NCBI RefSeq assembly: GCF_002154555.1
Contig: NZ_MUNF01000100.1
Location: forward strand, 1 to 38,441
DNA: 38,441 bases
Source of the DNA: Streptomyces murinus
GTDB lineage: Bacteria; Actinomycetota; Actinomycetes; Streptomycetales; Streptomycetaceae
Direction: 5' to 3'
Numbering within the stretch: position 1 is the stretch's first letter; each line of letters starts with the position of its first letter. Shown here one piece after another: positions 1-7,869 of the stretch. The position numbers were made by a program, and so were the translations under genes. The notes below the pieces were generated by a model. The model had not been told where the DNA came from and ran no database searches. It saw only the letters and a list, made by a program, of their open reading frames with translations.

Positions 1-202
1 CGACCGGCATGGGCTCCGGCGCCTGTGCGGATCCCAGCAGCCCCCGGATCTCCTCCAGGGAGGCGTAGACGTCCGCGCACAGCTCGCAGCCGCCCAGATG
101 GCGTCGTACGTCCGTGCCGCGCTCGGGCGGGAGAAGCCCCTCGGCGAGGTCGGAGATCTCGGTGACGTCCGGGTGCCCGGCCGTGTCCGTCGTCGATGTC
201 AC
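1..202 (-). CDS. rsmA: Anti-sigma-M factor RsmA, N-terminal part (runs off window start)
   Basis: Only the first 67 codons are in the window; the gene continues beyond base 1. The GTG start overlaps the sigM stop as GTGA, so the two are probably translationally coupled. The visible part is a cytoplasmic zinc-finger-type anti-sigma domain: an acidic N-terminus, then RRHLGGCELC, the H-x3-C-x2-C motif of the ZAS family, at about residues 36-44. The partner is the ECF sigma factor encoded immediately upstream. Established knowledge: the S. coelicolor SigM anti-sigma factor RsmA was reported to carry a [2Fe-2S] cluster that modulates sigma binding. The cysteines seen here fit, but metal identity cannot be read from sequence. 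The name rests on motif plus position. Confidence 0.85.
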   Translation of the reverse strand, partial: MTSTTDTAGHPDVTEISDLAEGLLPPERGTDVRRHLGGCELCADVYASLEEIRGLLGSAQAPEPMPV

Positions 203-921
203 GCTCGCCCACCTCCGCCCTTCGCTACGGCTGAATCGGTCGGTCCCGCATGCGGGAGGCTCGCGTCGGAAGCCTCCGTTGCCGATGGGACGGATGTCCC
301 TTCCACCCGGTTCCGGCCAGAACTGTTTTCTTCCGTGCTGCCGTGCCCGGGGCGCAGATGGCTGAGCAGCGGCAGCAGCCGGGCTCTGCCCCGGGCGCAC
401 CGGCTCTTCACCGTGCCCGTCGGCACATCGAGGATCCGGGCCGCCTCGGCGACCGGGTAGCCCTGCATGTCCACGAGGACCAGCGCGGCCCGCTGCTCCG
501 GCGCCAGGGTGCCCATCGCCTCGATCAGCTGGCGGTGCAGATCATTGCGCTCGGCCGGCGCGGACGCGGACTCGTGCGGCTCCAGCAGCTGCTCCAGCCG
601 CTCGGTGTCGTCCACCGGGGCGGTCTTGCGCGTGGCCGCCTTGCGGGCGCGGTCCAGGCAGGCGTTCACCGTGATCCGGTGCAGCCAGGTCGTCACCGCC
701 GACTGGCCCCGGAAGGTGCCCGCGGCCCGGTAGGCCGACACCAGGGCGTCCTGCACCGCGTCGGCGGCTTCCTCGCGGTCCCCCAGCGTGCGCAGCGCGA
801 CCGCCCAGAGCCGGTCCCGATGCCGCCGTACGATCTCTCCGAAGGCATCGGGGTCGCCCTGCACATGGCGGGCGAGCAGCTCCTGGTCGCTCACCCCGTC
901 GTATCCGGCGTCCTCCGCCAT
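199..921 (-). CDS. sigM: ECF RNA polymerase sigma factor SigM
   Basis: A 240-residue extracytoplasmic-function sigma factor. Region 2 spans about residues 12-100, with the -10 recognition stretch DREEAADAVQDALVSAYRA and the helix TTWLHRITVNACLDRARK. Region 4 spans about 127-190, with the helix-turn-helix PVAEAARILDVPTGTVKSRC. The tail after residue 190 is Ser/Glu/Asn-rich and probably unstructured. ATG 921 was chosen because GGAGGGG lies six bases upstream. The gene begins 26 bp after the pseudokinase stop and ends in a 4-bp overlap with rsmA, so it lies in the operon running from the DUF6049 gene to rsmA. The family role is an envelope/oxidative stress regulon; in Mycobacterium the orthologous sigM occupies the same gene order. 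Confidence 0.93.
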   Translation of the reverse strand: MAEDAGYDGVSDQELLARHVQGDPDAFGEIVRRHRDRLWAVALRTLGDREEAADAVQDALVSAYRAAGTFRGQSAVTTWLHRITVNACLDRARKAATRKTAPVDDTERLEQLLEPHESASAPAERNDLHRQLIEAMGTLAPEQRAALVLVDMQGYPVAEAARILDVPTGTVKSRCARGRARLLPLLSHLRPGHGSTEENSSGRNRVEGTSVPSATEASDASLPHAGPTDSAVAKGGGGRA

Positions 922-947
922 CTGCCCCTCCGGTCCGGGTAGCGACG

Positions 948-2663
948 TCAGCCCGTGAACTGCACTTCGCCGATGGCCTGCTTGTAGCCCGCTCTGGAGT
1001 ACAGCGTGGAGTCGTAGCCGGAGTTCGGCAGCGCGGTCAGCCAGACGAGGACGTACCGCGTCTTCAGCTGCTTGGTGACCTTCACGGTAGCGGTGGTGCC
1101 GGTGGTGGTGACCGTGCCGATCCGGGTCATCGAGTCCAGCGACGGAGGGGTCAGCGAGTCCGCGGCGTACAGCTCGACCGTGGTGTGGTCGCCGCCGTAG
1201 CGCAGGCTGAGCGTGGCCTTGTCGAGCTGGGTGGCCGAGCCGAGGTCGTAGACGATGCCGACGCCCGGCTTCAGCGGCGCGATGGGCGGACCGTCGTTGA
1301 AGGACTTGGTCTTCCAGTAGGTCGACGGGTTGCCGTCGTACGTCTTGGCGACATTGGCGGCGCTCTGGGGATCGCCCTCCGCGACGAACTCCTGGCTGCC
1401 CTGGATCTTTATCGGTGCCGCCGACTGCTTGGAGGTCTTGTCGCCGCCGTCCGTGGTGCGGCTCTTGTTGGTGTCGTTCGACTTGCCGCCCTGGTCCATC
1501 AGAGCGTCCGCCAACTGCCAGCTGCCCAGGCCGAGAGCGGCGATGAGAAGGGCGGAGACCGCCCACTTCAGCGCCTTGCCGGTGCGGCTCTGCAACGGGG
1601 GCGGCGGAGCAGCGATCGGCTGGGCGGCGCCGGGGTGCGGCGCCGGACGTCCGTAGGTGCCCTGCTGATAGGTCGTGCGCTGGTACTCGGGCGGTGCGGT
1701 GAACGCGGGCTCCGGCGGGCGGATGCGGGGCATCTCGCCGATCGCCTTCACCAGCTCCTCCGGCGTGGTGCACGGCGCCTCGTGCCGGGAGGCGGTGGCC
1801 CCGTCGTTGGCGAGTGCGCGCATGGCCAGTTCGGACAGGCCGCGGTGGATGCCGGCCCGCACCTGGTCCGGCGCGACGAGCCCGACGTCCTTGGGGAGGC
1901 CCGACAGGCCGTACGCGTCGTCCTCGTAGGGCCAGCGCTGGGTCAGTGCCGCGTACAGCAGGGCGCCGATCGCCTCGGTGTCGGTGCGCTGCGGGGTGTC
2001 GGAGCTGATGCCGCGCAACGCGGCGTTCACCGCGAGGCCGCGGATACGCCACTGGCCGGTCGAGGTGCGCAGTACCGCGTTGGGGTTCAGCCGCAGATGG
2101 GCGAGGCCCTCACGGTGCGCGGCGGCCATGGCCGAGGCCACCTGACTGACCATCTGGTACGCGTCGTGCGGCTCCAGTGGACCGGCCGTCAGCAGGGTGG
2201 TCAGCTCGGTGGCGTCGGGCAGCCATTCATGGACGACGTAGACGAGGTCGTTCTCCTCGACGGCGTCGAGGACCTGGACGAAGCGCGGGTCGCCGAGCAG
2301 CGCGGAGGACCGGGCCGCGGCGAGGACCGAGCGGGCCCGTGCGTGGTCCGCCGGCAGTACATGGACACCGACCGCGCGGCGCAGTTTCTCATCGACCGCA
2401 CGCCAGCTGCTGAATCCGTCCAGTCGGGTGACGCACTCCTCCAGCCGGTAGCGTCTGGCGAGTTTGTGACCGCTGTGCAGTTCGGGCGGTGAGGCCTGCT
2501 TGAGAGAACCCTCCGCGGCGCTCCCCTGCCCCTCGCTGCCGTCCGTGTCCCGCTCCGGGTTCTTGGCCACCCCGTCGGCCGTGGACTGGTCCGCCTTCGC
2601 GGTCAGCGGCTGCTCGCCGCTGTTGTCTGCCACGTCGACGGCAGCCGTGCTCCGTTCCGCCAC
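948..2663 (-). CDS. Membrane-anchored pseudokinase of the MurJ locus
   Basis: About 571 residues. After an acidic disordered N-terminus, residues 70-260 have the fold pattern of a Hanks-type Ser/Thr kinase but lack its chemistry. The HRDxxxxN loop reads HLRLNPN (about 189-195) with no Asp, the DFG position reads RGLAV, and the usual VAIK lysine strand reads GVHVLP. A Pro-rich linker, one membrane span (about 365-390, WAVSALLIAALGLGSWQLAD) and an extracellular beta-rich domain resembling discoidin/F5-8C folds (about 425-571) follow. This is the layout of the C-terminal half of M. tuberculosis MviN (Rv3910), whose phosphorylated pseudokinase recruits FhaA to control flippase activity; here it is a separate gene just downstream of murJ. 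GTG 2663 is preferred (GGGGAGG and AGGGA upstream); a GTG at 2723 is possible but lacks a good ribosome site. Confidence 0.85.
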   Translation of the reverse strand: MAERSTAAVDVADNSGEQPLTAKADQSTADGVAKNPERDTDGSEGQGSAAEGSLKQASPPELHSGHKLARRYRLEECVTRLDGFSSWRAVDEKLRRAVGVHVLPADHARARSVLAAARSSALLGDPRFVQVLDAVEENDLVYVVHEWLPDATELTTLLTAGPLEPHDAYQMVSQVASAMAAAHREGLAHLRLNPNAVLRTSTGQWRIRGLAVNAALRGISSDTPQRTDTEAIGALLYAALTQRWPYEDDAYGLSGLPKDVGLVAPDQVRAGIHRGLSELAMRALANDGATASRHEAPCTTPEELVKAIGEMPRIRPPEPAFTAPPEYQRTTYQQGTYGRPAPHPGAAQPIAAPPPPLQSRTGKALKWAVSALLIAALGLGSWQLADALMDQGGKSNDTNKSRTTDGGDKTSKQSAAPIKIQGSQEFVAEGDPQSAANVAKTYDGNPSTYWKTKSFNDGPPIAPLKPGVGIVYDLGSATQLDKATLSLRYGGDHTTVELYAADSLTPPSLDSMTRIGTVTTTGTTATVKVTKQLKTRYVLVWLTALPNSGYDSTLYSRAGYKQAIGEVQFTG

Positions 2664-2781
2664 CGTCGTCCCTGCCTCCCCATCCGTTGCACGCTGTCCG
2701 ACGCCAAAACCAATTGTGCCCACAGTCCGCCGCTATGCACGACACACGGCGGCGGACGATGGTTGTGCGCTTACCCCCGCC
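2664..2781 (-). other. Short gap between murJ and the pseudokinase gene
   Basis: 118 bp of GC-rich sequence between two co-directional genes. It shortens to 58 bp if the pseudokinase starts at the upstream GTG 2723. I see no clear terminator or promoter, which fits an operon. Confidence 0.4.
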
Positions 2782-5175
2782 TCAGCGGCCCAGACGCCCG
2801 CGCACCATTCCCACGAGCGAGTTGAGTTCGTCGATCCGCATCCGGCGGGCGGCGACGAAGAAGACACCGAAGAGTACGGCTCCGCCGACGAGCAGTGCCG
2901 CGAAGGAGCCGATGGCGCCCTGGCCGAGCGTGTGCCCGATGCCGTAGCAGGCCGCGCCGCTGAGCAGGGCCGCCGGTACCGAGGCGATGCACAGCCGGGC
3001 GTACGTCCGCAGCACCCGGGCGCCGTCCAGGTCCCCGCCGAGGCGCTTGCGCAGCCGCCGCCAGGCGACGATGACACCGATCGCGTAGGCGATGCCGTAC
3101 GCGGCCGCCATGCCGGAGACCGCCCAGCGGGCCGGCAGCAGGAAGAAGCACAGGGCCGAGGCGCCCGCGTTGACCGCGGCGACGATGACCGTGTTGTAGA
3201 AGGGGGTGCGGGTGTCCTCGTAGGCGTAGAAGGCGCGCAGGACGACGTACTGCACCGAGAACGGGATCAGGCCGAGGCCGAAGGCCATCAGCATGTAGCC
3301 CATGTTGGTGGCCGAGCTGGTGCCCGAGCTGCCGAAGATCAGGGTGCACATCGGGATGCCCAGCGCCACGAAGCCGAAGGCGACCGGGACGATGGCGACC
3401 GCGGTGGTCCGCAGGCCCTGTGAGATGTCGTCGCGTACGGCGCCGCCGTCGCCCTCGGAGGCCGAGCGGGAGATGCGCGGCAGCAGGGCGGCCATCAGGG
3501 AGACCGTGATGATGGCCTGCGGCAGGCCCCAGATCAGCTGGGCGTTGGCGTAGGCGGCGAAACCGGTGCCGGAGACGCCGGAGTCCTTGCCGGCCGCGGT
3601 GGACAGCTGGGTGACGATCATGGCGCCGGCCTGGTTGGCGAGGACGAACAGGACCGTCCACTTGGCGAGCGCCGCCGCCTTGCCGAGGCCGTGGCCGCGC
3701 CAGTCGAACCGGGGCCGGATCCGGAACCCGGTCTCGCGCAGATAGGGGATCATCGCCAGCGCCTGCACGACCAGACCGAGCAGCACACCGACGCCGAGCA
3801 GACGCTGACCCTGCGGCGGGATGTTCGTGACCGTCATATGGGAGTGGGCGGCGGTGCCGTAGACCCAGATGAACATGCCCAGCGACACGATGATGACGAT
3901 GTTGTTCAGGACCGGGGTCCACATCATCGCGCCGAACTTGCCGCGCGCGTTGAGGACCTGGCCCATCACCACATGGATGCCCATGAAGAAGATCGAGGGC
4001 AGGAAGTAACGGGTGAAGGTGACCGCGACCTCGTTGGCCGCCGGGTTGCTGGCCACCGGGTTGGACAGCATGCGCACCAGCAGGGGCGCCGCGAACATCG
4101 CGAGAGCGGTCAGCGCGGCCAGTGCCACCATCACGAGGGTCAGCAGCCGGTTGGCGAAGGCCTCGCCGCCGTCCTCGTCCTCCTTCATCGAGCGGACCAG
4201 CTGCGGCACGAAGACCGAGTTGAGGCCGCCGCCGACGGTGAGGATGTAGATCATGGTCGGCAGCTGGTAGGCGACCTGGAAGGAGTCGCCGAGGAAGCCG
4301 AGGCCGAGCGCGGAGACGATCAGCGCGGAGCGGACGAAGCCGGTGAGCCGGGAGACCAGGGTGCCGGCCGCCATGACGGCGCTGGACTTCATCAGCCCGC
4401 CGACCTTGCCGCCCTTCTTGGCGGGCGCGGCGGTCGCCACGGAGGCCACGGGCGCCATGACCGTCTCGGCCGGGCCGGAGCCGGAGGGGACGCCGGGGGC
4501 CGGAGCCCCGACCGGTGCGGGCACCGGGGGCTGCATCGGGTTCTGGGCGGCGGCGTAGGGCGCGGTGGGCGCGGCCGGGTATCCCTGCCCGGCGTACGGA
4601 TTCTGCTGCTGCGGCTGCCGGCCGTAGGCAGGCGGGTACTGACCGCCCGGCGCGGCGCCCATGCCCGGCGCGGCGGCCGGTCCCGGGACGCCTGGGGGAT
4701 CCATCGGCGTGTGGCCGCTTCCCTGCTGCTGGTCCTTGAAGAGATGCGCGAAGGCGTCCGGCTCGTGGTACTCCTCGCCGGAGTTCGAGACCAGGTCGTC
4801 CACGCCCACGAACTGGGTGGTGCGCGGATCGTCGCCGTAGGGCAGGTAGGGCGTCGCGCCGTCCGGCTCGGGCGCCGGGGTCTGCGCCCACACCCGCGGG
4901 TCGGGCGCGTACGGCGACTGGGCGGGCTGCGCGTACAGCGGCTGCTCATAGGTGCCCGGGGGCGGCGGGGGGTGCGCGGCACGGTCGTAGAGCGCCTCGG
5001 CGACCGGGTCCTGAGCGGTCAGATCGTGAGCCCGGTAGGGATCCTGGTCGTAGGCGTCCTGGAGGTACATGTCCGCCGCTTGCTGCGGCGGCACCTGGCC
5101 GGGCTCGGGCGGCGTCTCGGGGTAGCCCGAGCCGGCCGCGCCCTGGCCGCGGTCACCGTCGTACGGCGCGTTCAT
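2782..5175 (-). CDS. murJ: Lipid II flippase MurJ (MviN) with long cytoplasmic N-terminal extension
   Basis: 797 residues, against about 510-540 for a bare MurJ. The first 260 residues are Pro/Gln/Ala/Tyr-rich and cytoplasmic, with one less repetitive acidic island at about 115-149 (RTTQFVGVDDLVSNSGEEYH). The flippase proper begins near 260 with SSAVMAAGTLVSRLTGFVRS and GGGLNSVFVPQLVRSM, signature MviN segments, followed by the expected multiple hydrophobic helices to the C-terminus. It translocates undecaprenyl-linked lipid II across the membrane for peptidoglycan synthesis. It starts 46 bp after the DUF6049 stop and precedes the pseudokinase and sigM, so flippase, regulator and stress sigma factor share an operon. 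The ATG is preceded by GAGGTGGGG. The disordered extension with Thr residues is a plausible kinase target or FHA ligand (inference). Confidence 0.95.
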   Translation of the reverse strand: MNAPYDGDRGQGAAGSGYPETPPEPGQVPPQQAADMYLQDAYDQDPYRAHDLTAQDPVAEALYDRAAHPPPPPGTYEQPLYAQPAQSPYAPDPRVWAQTPAPEPDGATPYLPYGDDPRTTQFVGVDDLVSNSGEEYHEPDAFAHLFKDQQQGSGHTPMDPPGVPGPAAAPGMGAAPGGQYPPAYGRQPQQQNPYAGQGYPAAPTAPYAAAQNPMQPPVPAPVGAPAPGVPSGSGPAETVMAPVASVATAAPAKKGGKVGGLMKSSAVMAAGTLVSRLTGFVRSALIVSALGLGFLGDSFQVAYQLPTMIYILTVGGGLNSVFVPQLVRSMKEDEDGGEAFANRLLTLVMVALAALTALAMFAAPLLVRMLSNPVASNPAANEVAVTFTRYFLPSIFFMGIHVVMGQVLNARGKFGAMMWTPVLNNIVIIVSLGMFIWVYGTAAHSHMTVTNIPPQGQRLLGVGVLLGLVVQALAMIPYLRETGFRIRPRFDWRGHGLGKAAALAKWTVLFVLANQAGAMIVTQLSTAAGKDSGVSGTGFAAYANAQLIWGLPQAIITVSLMAALLPRISRSASEGDGGAVRDDISQGLRTTAVAIVPVAFGFVALGIPMCTLIFGSSGTSSATNMGYMLMAFGLGLIPFSVQYVVLRAFYAYEDTRTPFYNTVIVAAVNAGASALCFFLLPARWAVSGMAAAYGIAYAIGVIVAWRRLRKRLGGDLDGARVLRTYARLCIASVPAALLSGAACYGIGHTLGQGAIGSFAALLVGGAVLFGVFFVAARRMRIDELNSLVGMVRGRLGR

Positions 5176-5221
5176 GCCTTACCCCACCTCATCGTCCCGG
5201 GCCCACCGGCCACGACATCGC

Positions 5222-7594
5222 TCAACGGTCCACTCTCTCACCCGTCCCGGACGGGTCGGTGCTTTCCGGTGCGGTGTCCGGCGCAGGGTCACTCGGCTGC
5301 TCCGGGTCGTCTGCCCCTGCGGCGGAGTCGGACTCCTCCGGGAGACGATCCCCGGGCGCTTCGGGGTTCCCCGGCCCGTCGGAGTCCTCCCCCGCAGCGC
5401 CCGCGCCGCCCTCCCCGGCCTGGCGGGCGGCCGCGCGCTTGCGCTGGGTGTACATCCGGAAGCCGGCGAGGACGAGGAGCAGCACACCGCCGCCGATGAC
5501 GAGCATCACCGTGGGCGTGACCTCGGTGACCTTCACGTCGAAGGTGACGGGGGCGCCGTACTCCTGGCCGTCCTCGGTGTACAGCTGGGCGATCACCGTG
5601 GCCCGGCCGTTGGCGTTGGCCGAGGTGGTGAACTTCACGGACTGGGCGTGGCCGCCGGCGATGTCGACGGGCTGCTCGTAGTACGCCTTGCCGCCGATCT
5701 TCAGTCGGGTCGGCTGGGTCGAGGTGAGCCGCAGCACCAGGTGGCCGACCGGCTGGACGAGGTTGTTCTGGACGGTCACCGGGATGGTCGCGCTGCGTCC
5801 GGAGAGCTTGGTCTCGGACTTGTCGATCAGCCTGACCTGCCCGGCCAGATCGTCCAGCCACCCCTCGACGCCGTTGCGGAAGGCGTCCCCGTCGTCGCTC
5901 TGGCCCCGCCACGACGTGGACATCCCGCGGTTTATGGCCCGCCCGAACGGGGTGACCACACGGGACTGGTCGGAGAGGATCACCTGGAAGTCGTCGAGCT
6001 TGTCCTGGGTCCGGGCGATCTGCTCGAAGGCCGAGGCCGGCAGTTCCTGCCGGCGCAGGTACGTCGGGTAGGCGGAGGTCGACGGGATGCGCGTGGTGGC
6101 GCTCGGGTCGGGCTTGGCCTTGGCCGCCGCCGTCAGATCCTGTGCCTGGGACCAGGTGCCGCCCTGGAGTGCCCGCACGGCCGCGGCCATCGCCTGCGCC
6201 TGGGCCGCCGTGGGCAGGCGCTGCGGGGCGACGACGATGCTGCGCTGCTGGTCCGTCTGCGCGTTGATCTCAAGACTCTGGGCCAGGAACTCCTGCACGG
6301 CGAGCGTGGAGTCGGCCGCCTTCGTCAGATCGCCCTCGAAGGCCGTGGACAGCTTGGCGTCGGCCACGACCGCCGTGGTGCCGCCGCCGACCGGACGGGC
6401 GGCGGAGGGCGTGTACGACAACCCGGCCGTCTCCTGGAGGCTGTCGCTGCGGGCGATCACCCGGTCCGCGCCGGCGGAGGTCGCGACCCTCATGATCGAC
6501 GGGTCCACGGCGCCGTTCACCGGCCATGCGTAATCCGTGCTCGGTGTGACGTGGAGCACAGTCTTCACCGTGGTGGCGGCGACGTCGGTCGCGTCCTTGA
6601 GATGGCTGAGGGAGCCGGTGACGCTGGTGCCGCGGTGCGCGAGCGAGGCCAGGTCGGGGTCGGCGAAGGGCAGCGCCACGACCTCCTTGCCCACGACCGC
6701 CTTCTGGAGGCTCGCCAGCCACTGCTTGGCCAGCGCCTGGTGCTCCTTGGGGCCCGCGACAGTGGTGTCGCCCTCACCCTGGAGCCGGTAGTTGCCCGAC
6801 GCCATGGCGTCCACGGAGGCCAGCAGGTCCGGGTCGATCACCCAGGTGACGTCCAGGTCCTTGCCGAGGCTGACCATCTGGTCGAGCCGGCCGCCCGGCG
6901 CGAGCTCCTTGGCCAGGTCGTCGTTGAGGAACACCGGCGTCTGGAGCTCGCCGGCGCCCGTCTTGGCCGTCATATGGACGGTGGACAGCAGCGGCCACAG
7001 GACCGTCGTCCTGGTCCTGGTGTCGGCGTCGGACGGCTGCCACGGCAGGAACGTCCGCTGGACGCCGAGCACCTGCTGCCAGGGCTGGGCGGAGGTCTGC
7101 CCGGACAGGGCGACCCCGAACTCGTAGACACCGTTCGCGCCCAGGTCGAGCTTGTCCACCGGCACGGAGATGCTGAAGTGCTCGGCGACGCCCGGCGCCA
7201 GCTTGGCGAACTTCTGCGCGTACTTGTCGCCGACCTCGGAGCCGGGGATGCCCTGGAGCTCGTCCGGGTGCTGGGCCACGTCGTTGATCCCGGAGCGGGT
7301 ATTCAGTATCGGGCCGACCCGCAGGCCCACATGGGCGCCGGTGACCGCCTGCTTGCCGTTGTTGGTCACCGTGCCGGAGACGGTGAGGGTGTCGCCGTCC
7401 GTGGGGGCGTTGGGACTCATCGAGTCCAGGGCGACGGACACCGGGTCCCCGGACGCGGCGGCGGCCGGCGCGGCGGCGGGCAGCTGGAGCAGCCCGGCCA
7501 GCAGGGGCGCCCCGGCGAGCAGGGCTCCGGTGCGCCGCAGCCATCGGCGCGCGGGTGAGGCACTGGTCCCCTGGAAGTCAGCCGCCTCGGCCAC
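5222..7594 (-). CDS. DUF6049-family secreted/membrane-anchored protein
   Basis: About 790 residues. It has a signal peptide or anchor near the N-terminus (RRWLRRTG, then a Leu/Ala-rich core to about residue 47), a large extracytoplasmic region, one C-terminal membrane helix (TVMLVIGGGVLLLVLAGFRM) and a charged Glu/Pro/Asp-rich cytoplasmic tail. The exported part begins with a beta-sandwich-like segment (VTNNGKQAVTGAHVGLRVG) and contains a second one near 590-690. It corresponds to Rv3909 of M. tuberculosis, always next to MurJ; the biochemical function is unknown. GTG 7594 is chosen because GAGGGACG lies upstream and the signal peptide then sits normally; an upstream ATG at 7648 has no ribosome site. 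It is the first gene of the minus-strand run to rsmA. In mycobacteria a MutT-type gene lies between it and cca; none is present here. Confidence 0.85.
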   Translation of the reverse strand: MAEAADFQGTSASPARRWLRRTGALLAGAPLLAGLLQLPAAAPAAAASGDPVSVALDSMSPNAPTDGDTLTVSGTVTNNGKQAVTGAHVGLRVGPILNTRSGINDVAQHPDELQGIPGSEVGDKYAQKFAKLAPGVAEHFSISVPVDKLDLGANGVYEFGVALSGQTSAQPWQQVLGVQRTFLPWQPSDADTRTRTTVLWPLLSTVHMTAKTGAGELQTPVFLNDDLAKELAPGGRLDQMVSLGKDLDVTWVIDPDLLASVDAMASGNYRLQGEGDTTVAGPKEHQALAKQWLASLQKAVVGKEVVALPFADPDLASLAHRGTSVTGSLSHLKDATDVAATTVKTVLHVTPSTDYAWPVNGAVDPSIMRVATSAGADRVIARSDSLQETAGLSYTPSAARPVGGGTTAVVADAKLSTAFEGDLTKAADSTLAVQEFLAQSLEINAQTDQQRSIVVAPQRLPTAAQAQAMAAAVRALQGGTWSQAQDLTAAAKAKPDPSATTRIPSTSAYPTYLRRQELPASAFEQIARTQDKLDDFQVILSDQSRVVTPFGRAINRGMSTSWRGQSDDGDAFRNGVEGWLDDLAGQVRLIDKSETKLSGRSATIPVTVQNNLVQPVGHLVLRLTSTQPTRLKIGGKAYYEQPVDIAGGHAQSVKFTTSANANGRATVIAQLYTEDGQEYGAPVTFDVKVTEVTPTVMLVIGGGVLLLVLAGFRMYTQRKRAAARQAGEGGAGAAGEDSDGPGNPEAPGDRLPEESDSAAGADDPEQPSDPAPDTAPESTDPSGTGERVDR

Positions 7595-7869
7595 GCGCTC
7601 GCCCGTCCCTCGTCGTCTCAGTGGTCGTCGGAATGTGCGTCCCCGCATGGTAACGATGTGCGCCGAGCGGAAGTGCCGCGGTCCGGGTCACAAGATCGTT
7701 GGGCGGAGACGACCCGTCCTCTATATCCAGTATCGAGGGGAGAGGGGCCGTACGCCGCAAGAGCTGCGCTTGCACGGGTATGCCGGAAGCCGGCCGCGGC
7801 CCGCTCCGGGCCGCGGCCGGGCCGAATGGGGGCGCCCCGGAGCGCCCGGGGCACGTACCCTCTTCTGTT
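7595..7869. promoter_or_regulatory. Divergent promoter region between the murJ/sigM operon and cca
   Basis: 275 bp with no gene on either strand. It must contain the promoters for the minus-strand envelope operon and for cca. The only pair I can propose is on the plus strand: TTGGGC (7699-7704), a 17-bp spacer, then TATATC (7722-7727), a modest match to a vegetative promoter. I could not identify the minus-strand promoter with confidence. Confidence 0.4.

Noticed and set aside
199..2052. A continuous 617-codon minus-strand frame fusing sigM with upstream sequence
   Set aside because: The part upstream of 921 is a shadow of the pseudokinase gene in another frame. The SigM start at 921 has its own GGAGGGG.
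7595..7869. A missing MutT/Nudix gene between the DUF6049 gene and cca as a deletion
   Set aside because: The gap is a clean divergent promoter region with no remnant. As I recall the gene is also absent there in other Streptomyces, so this is probably lineage-typical.
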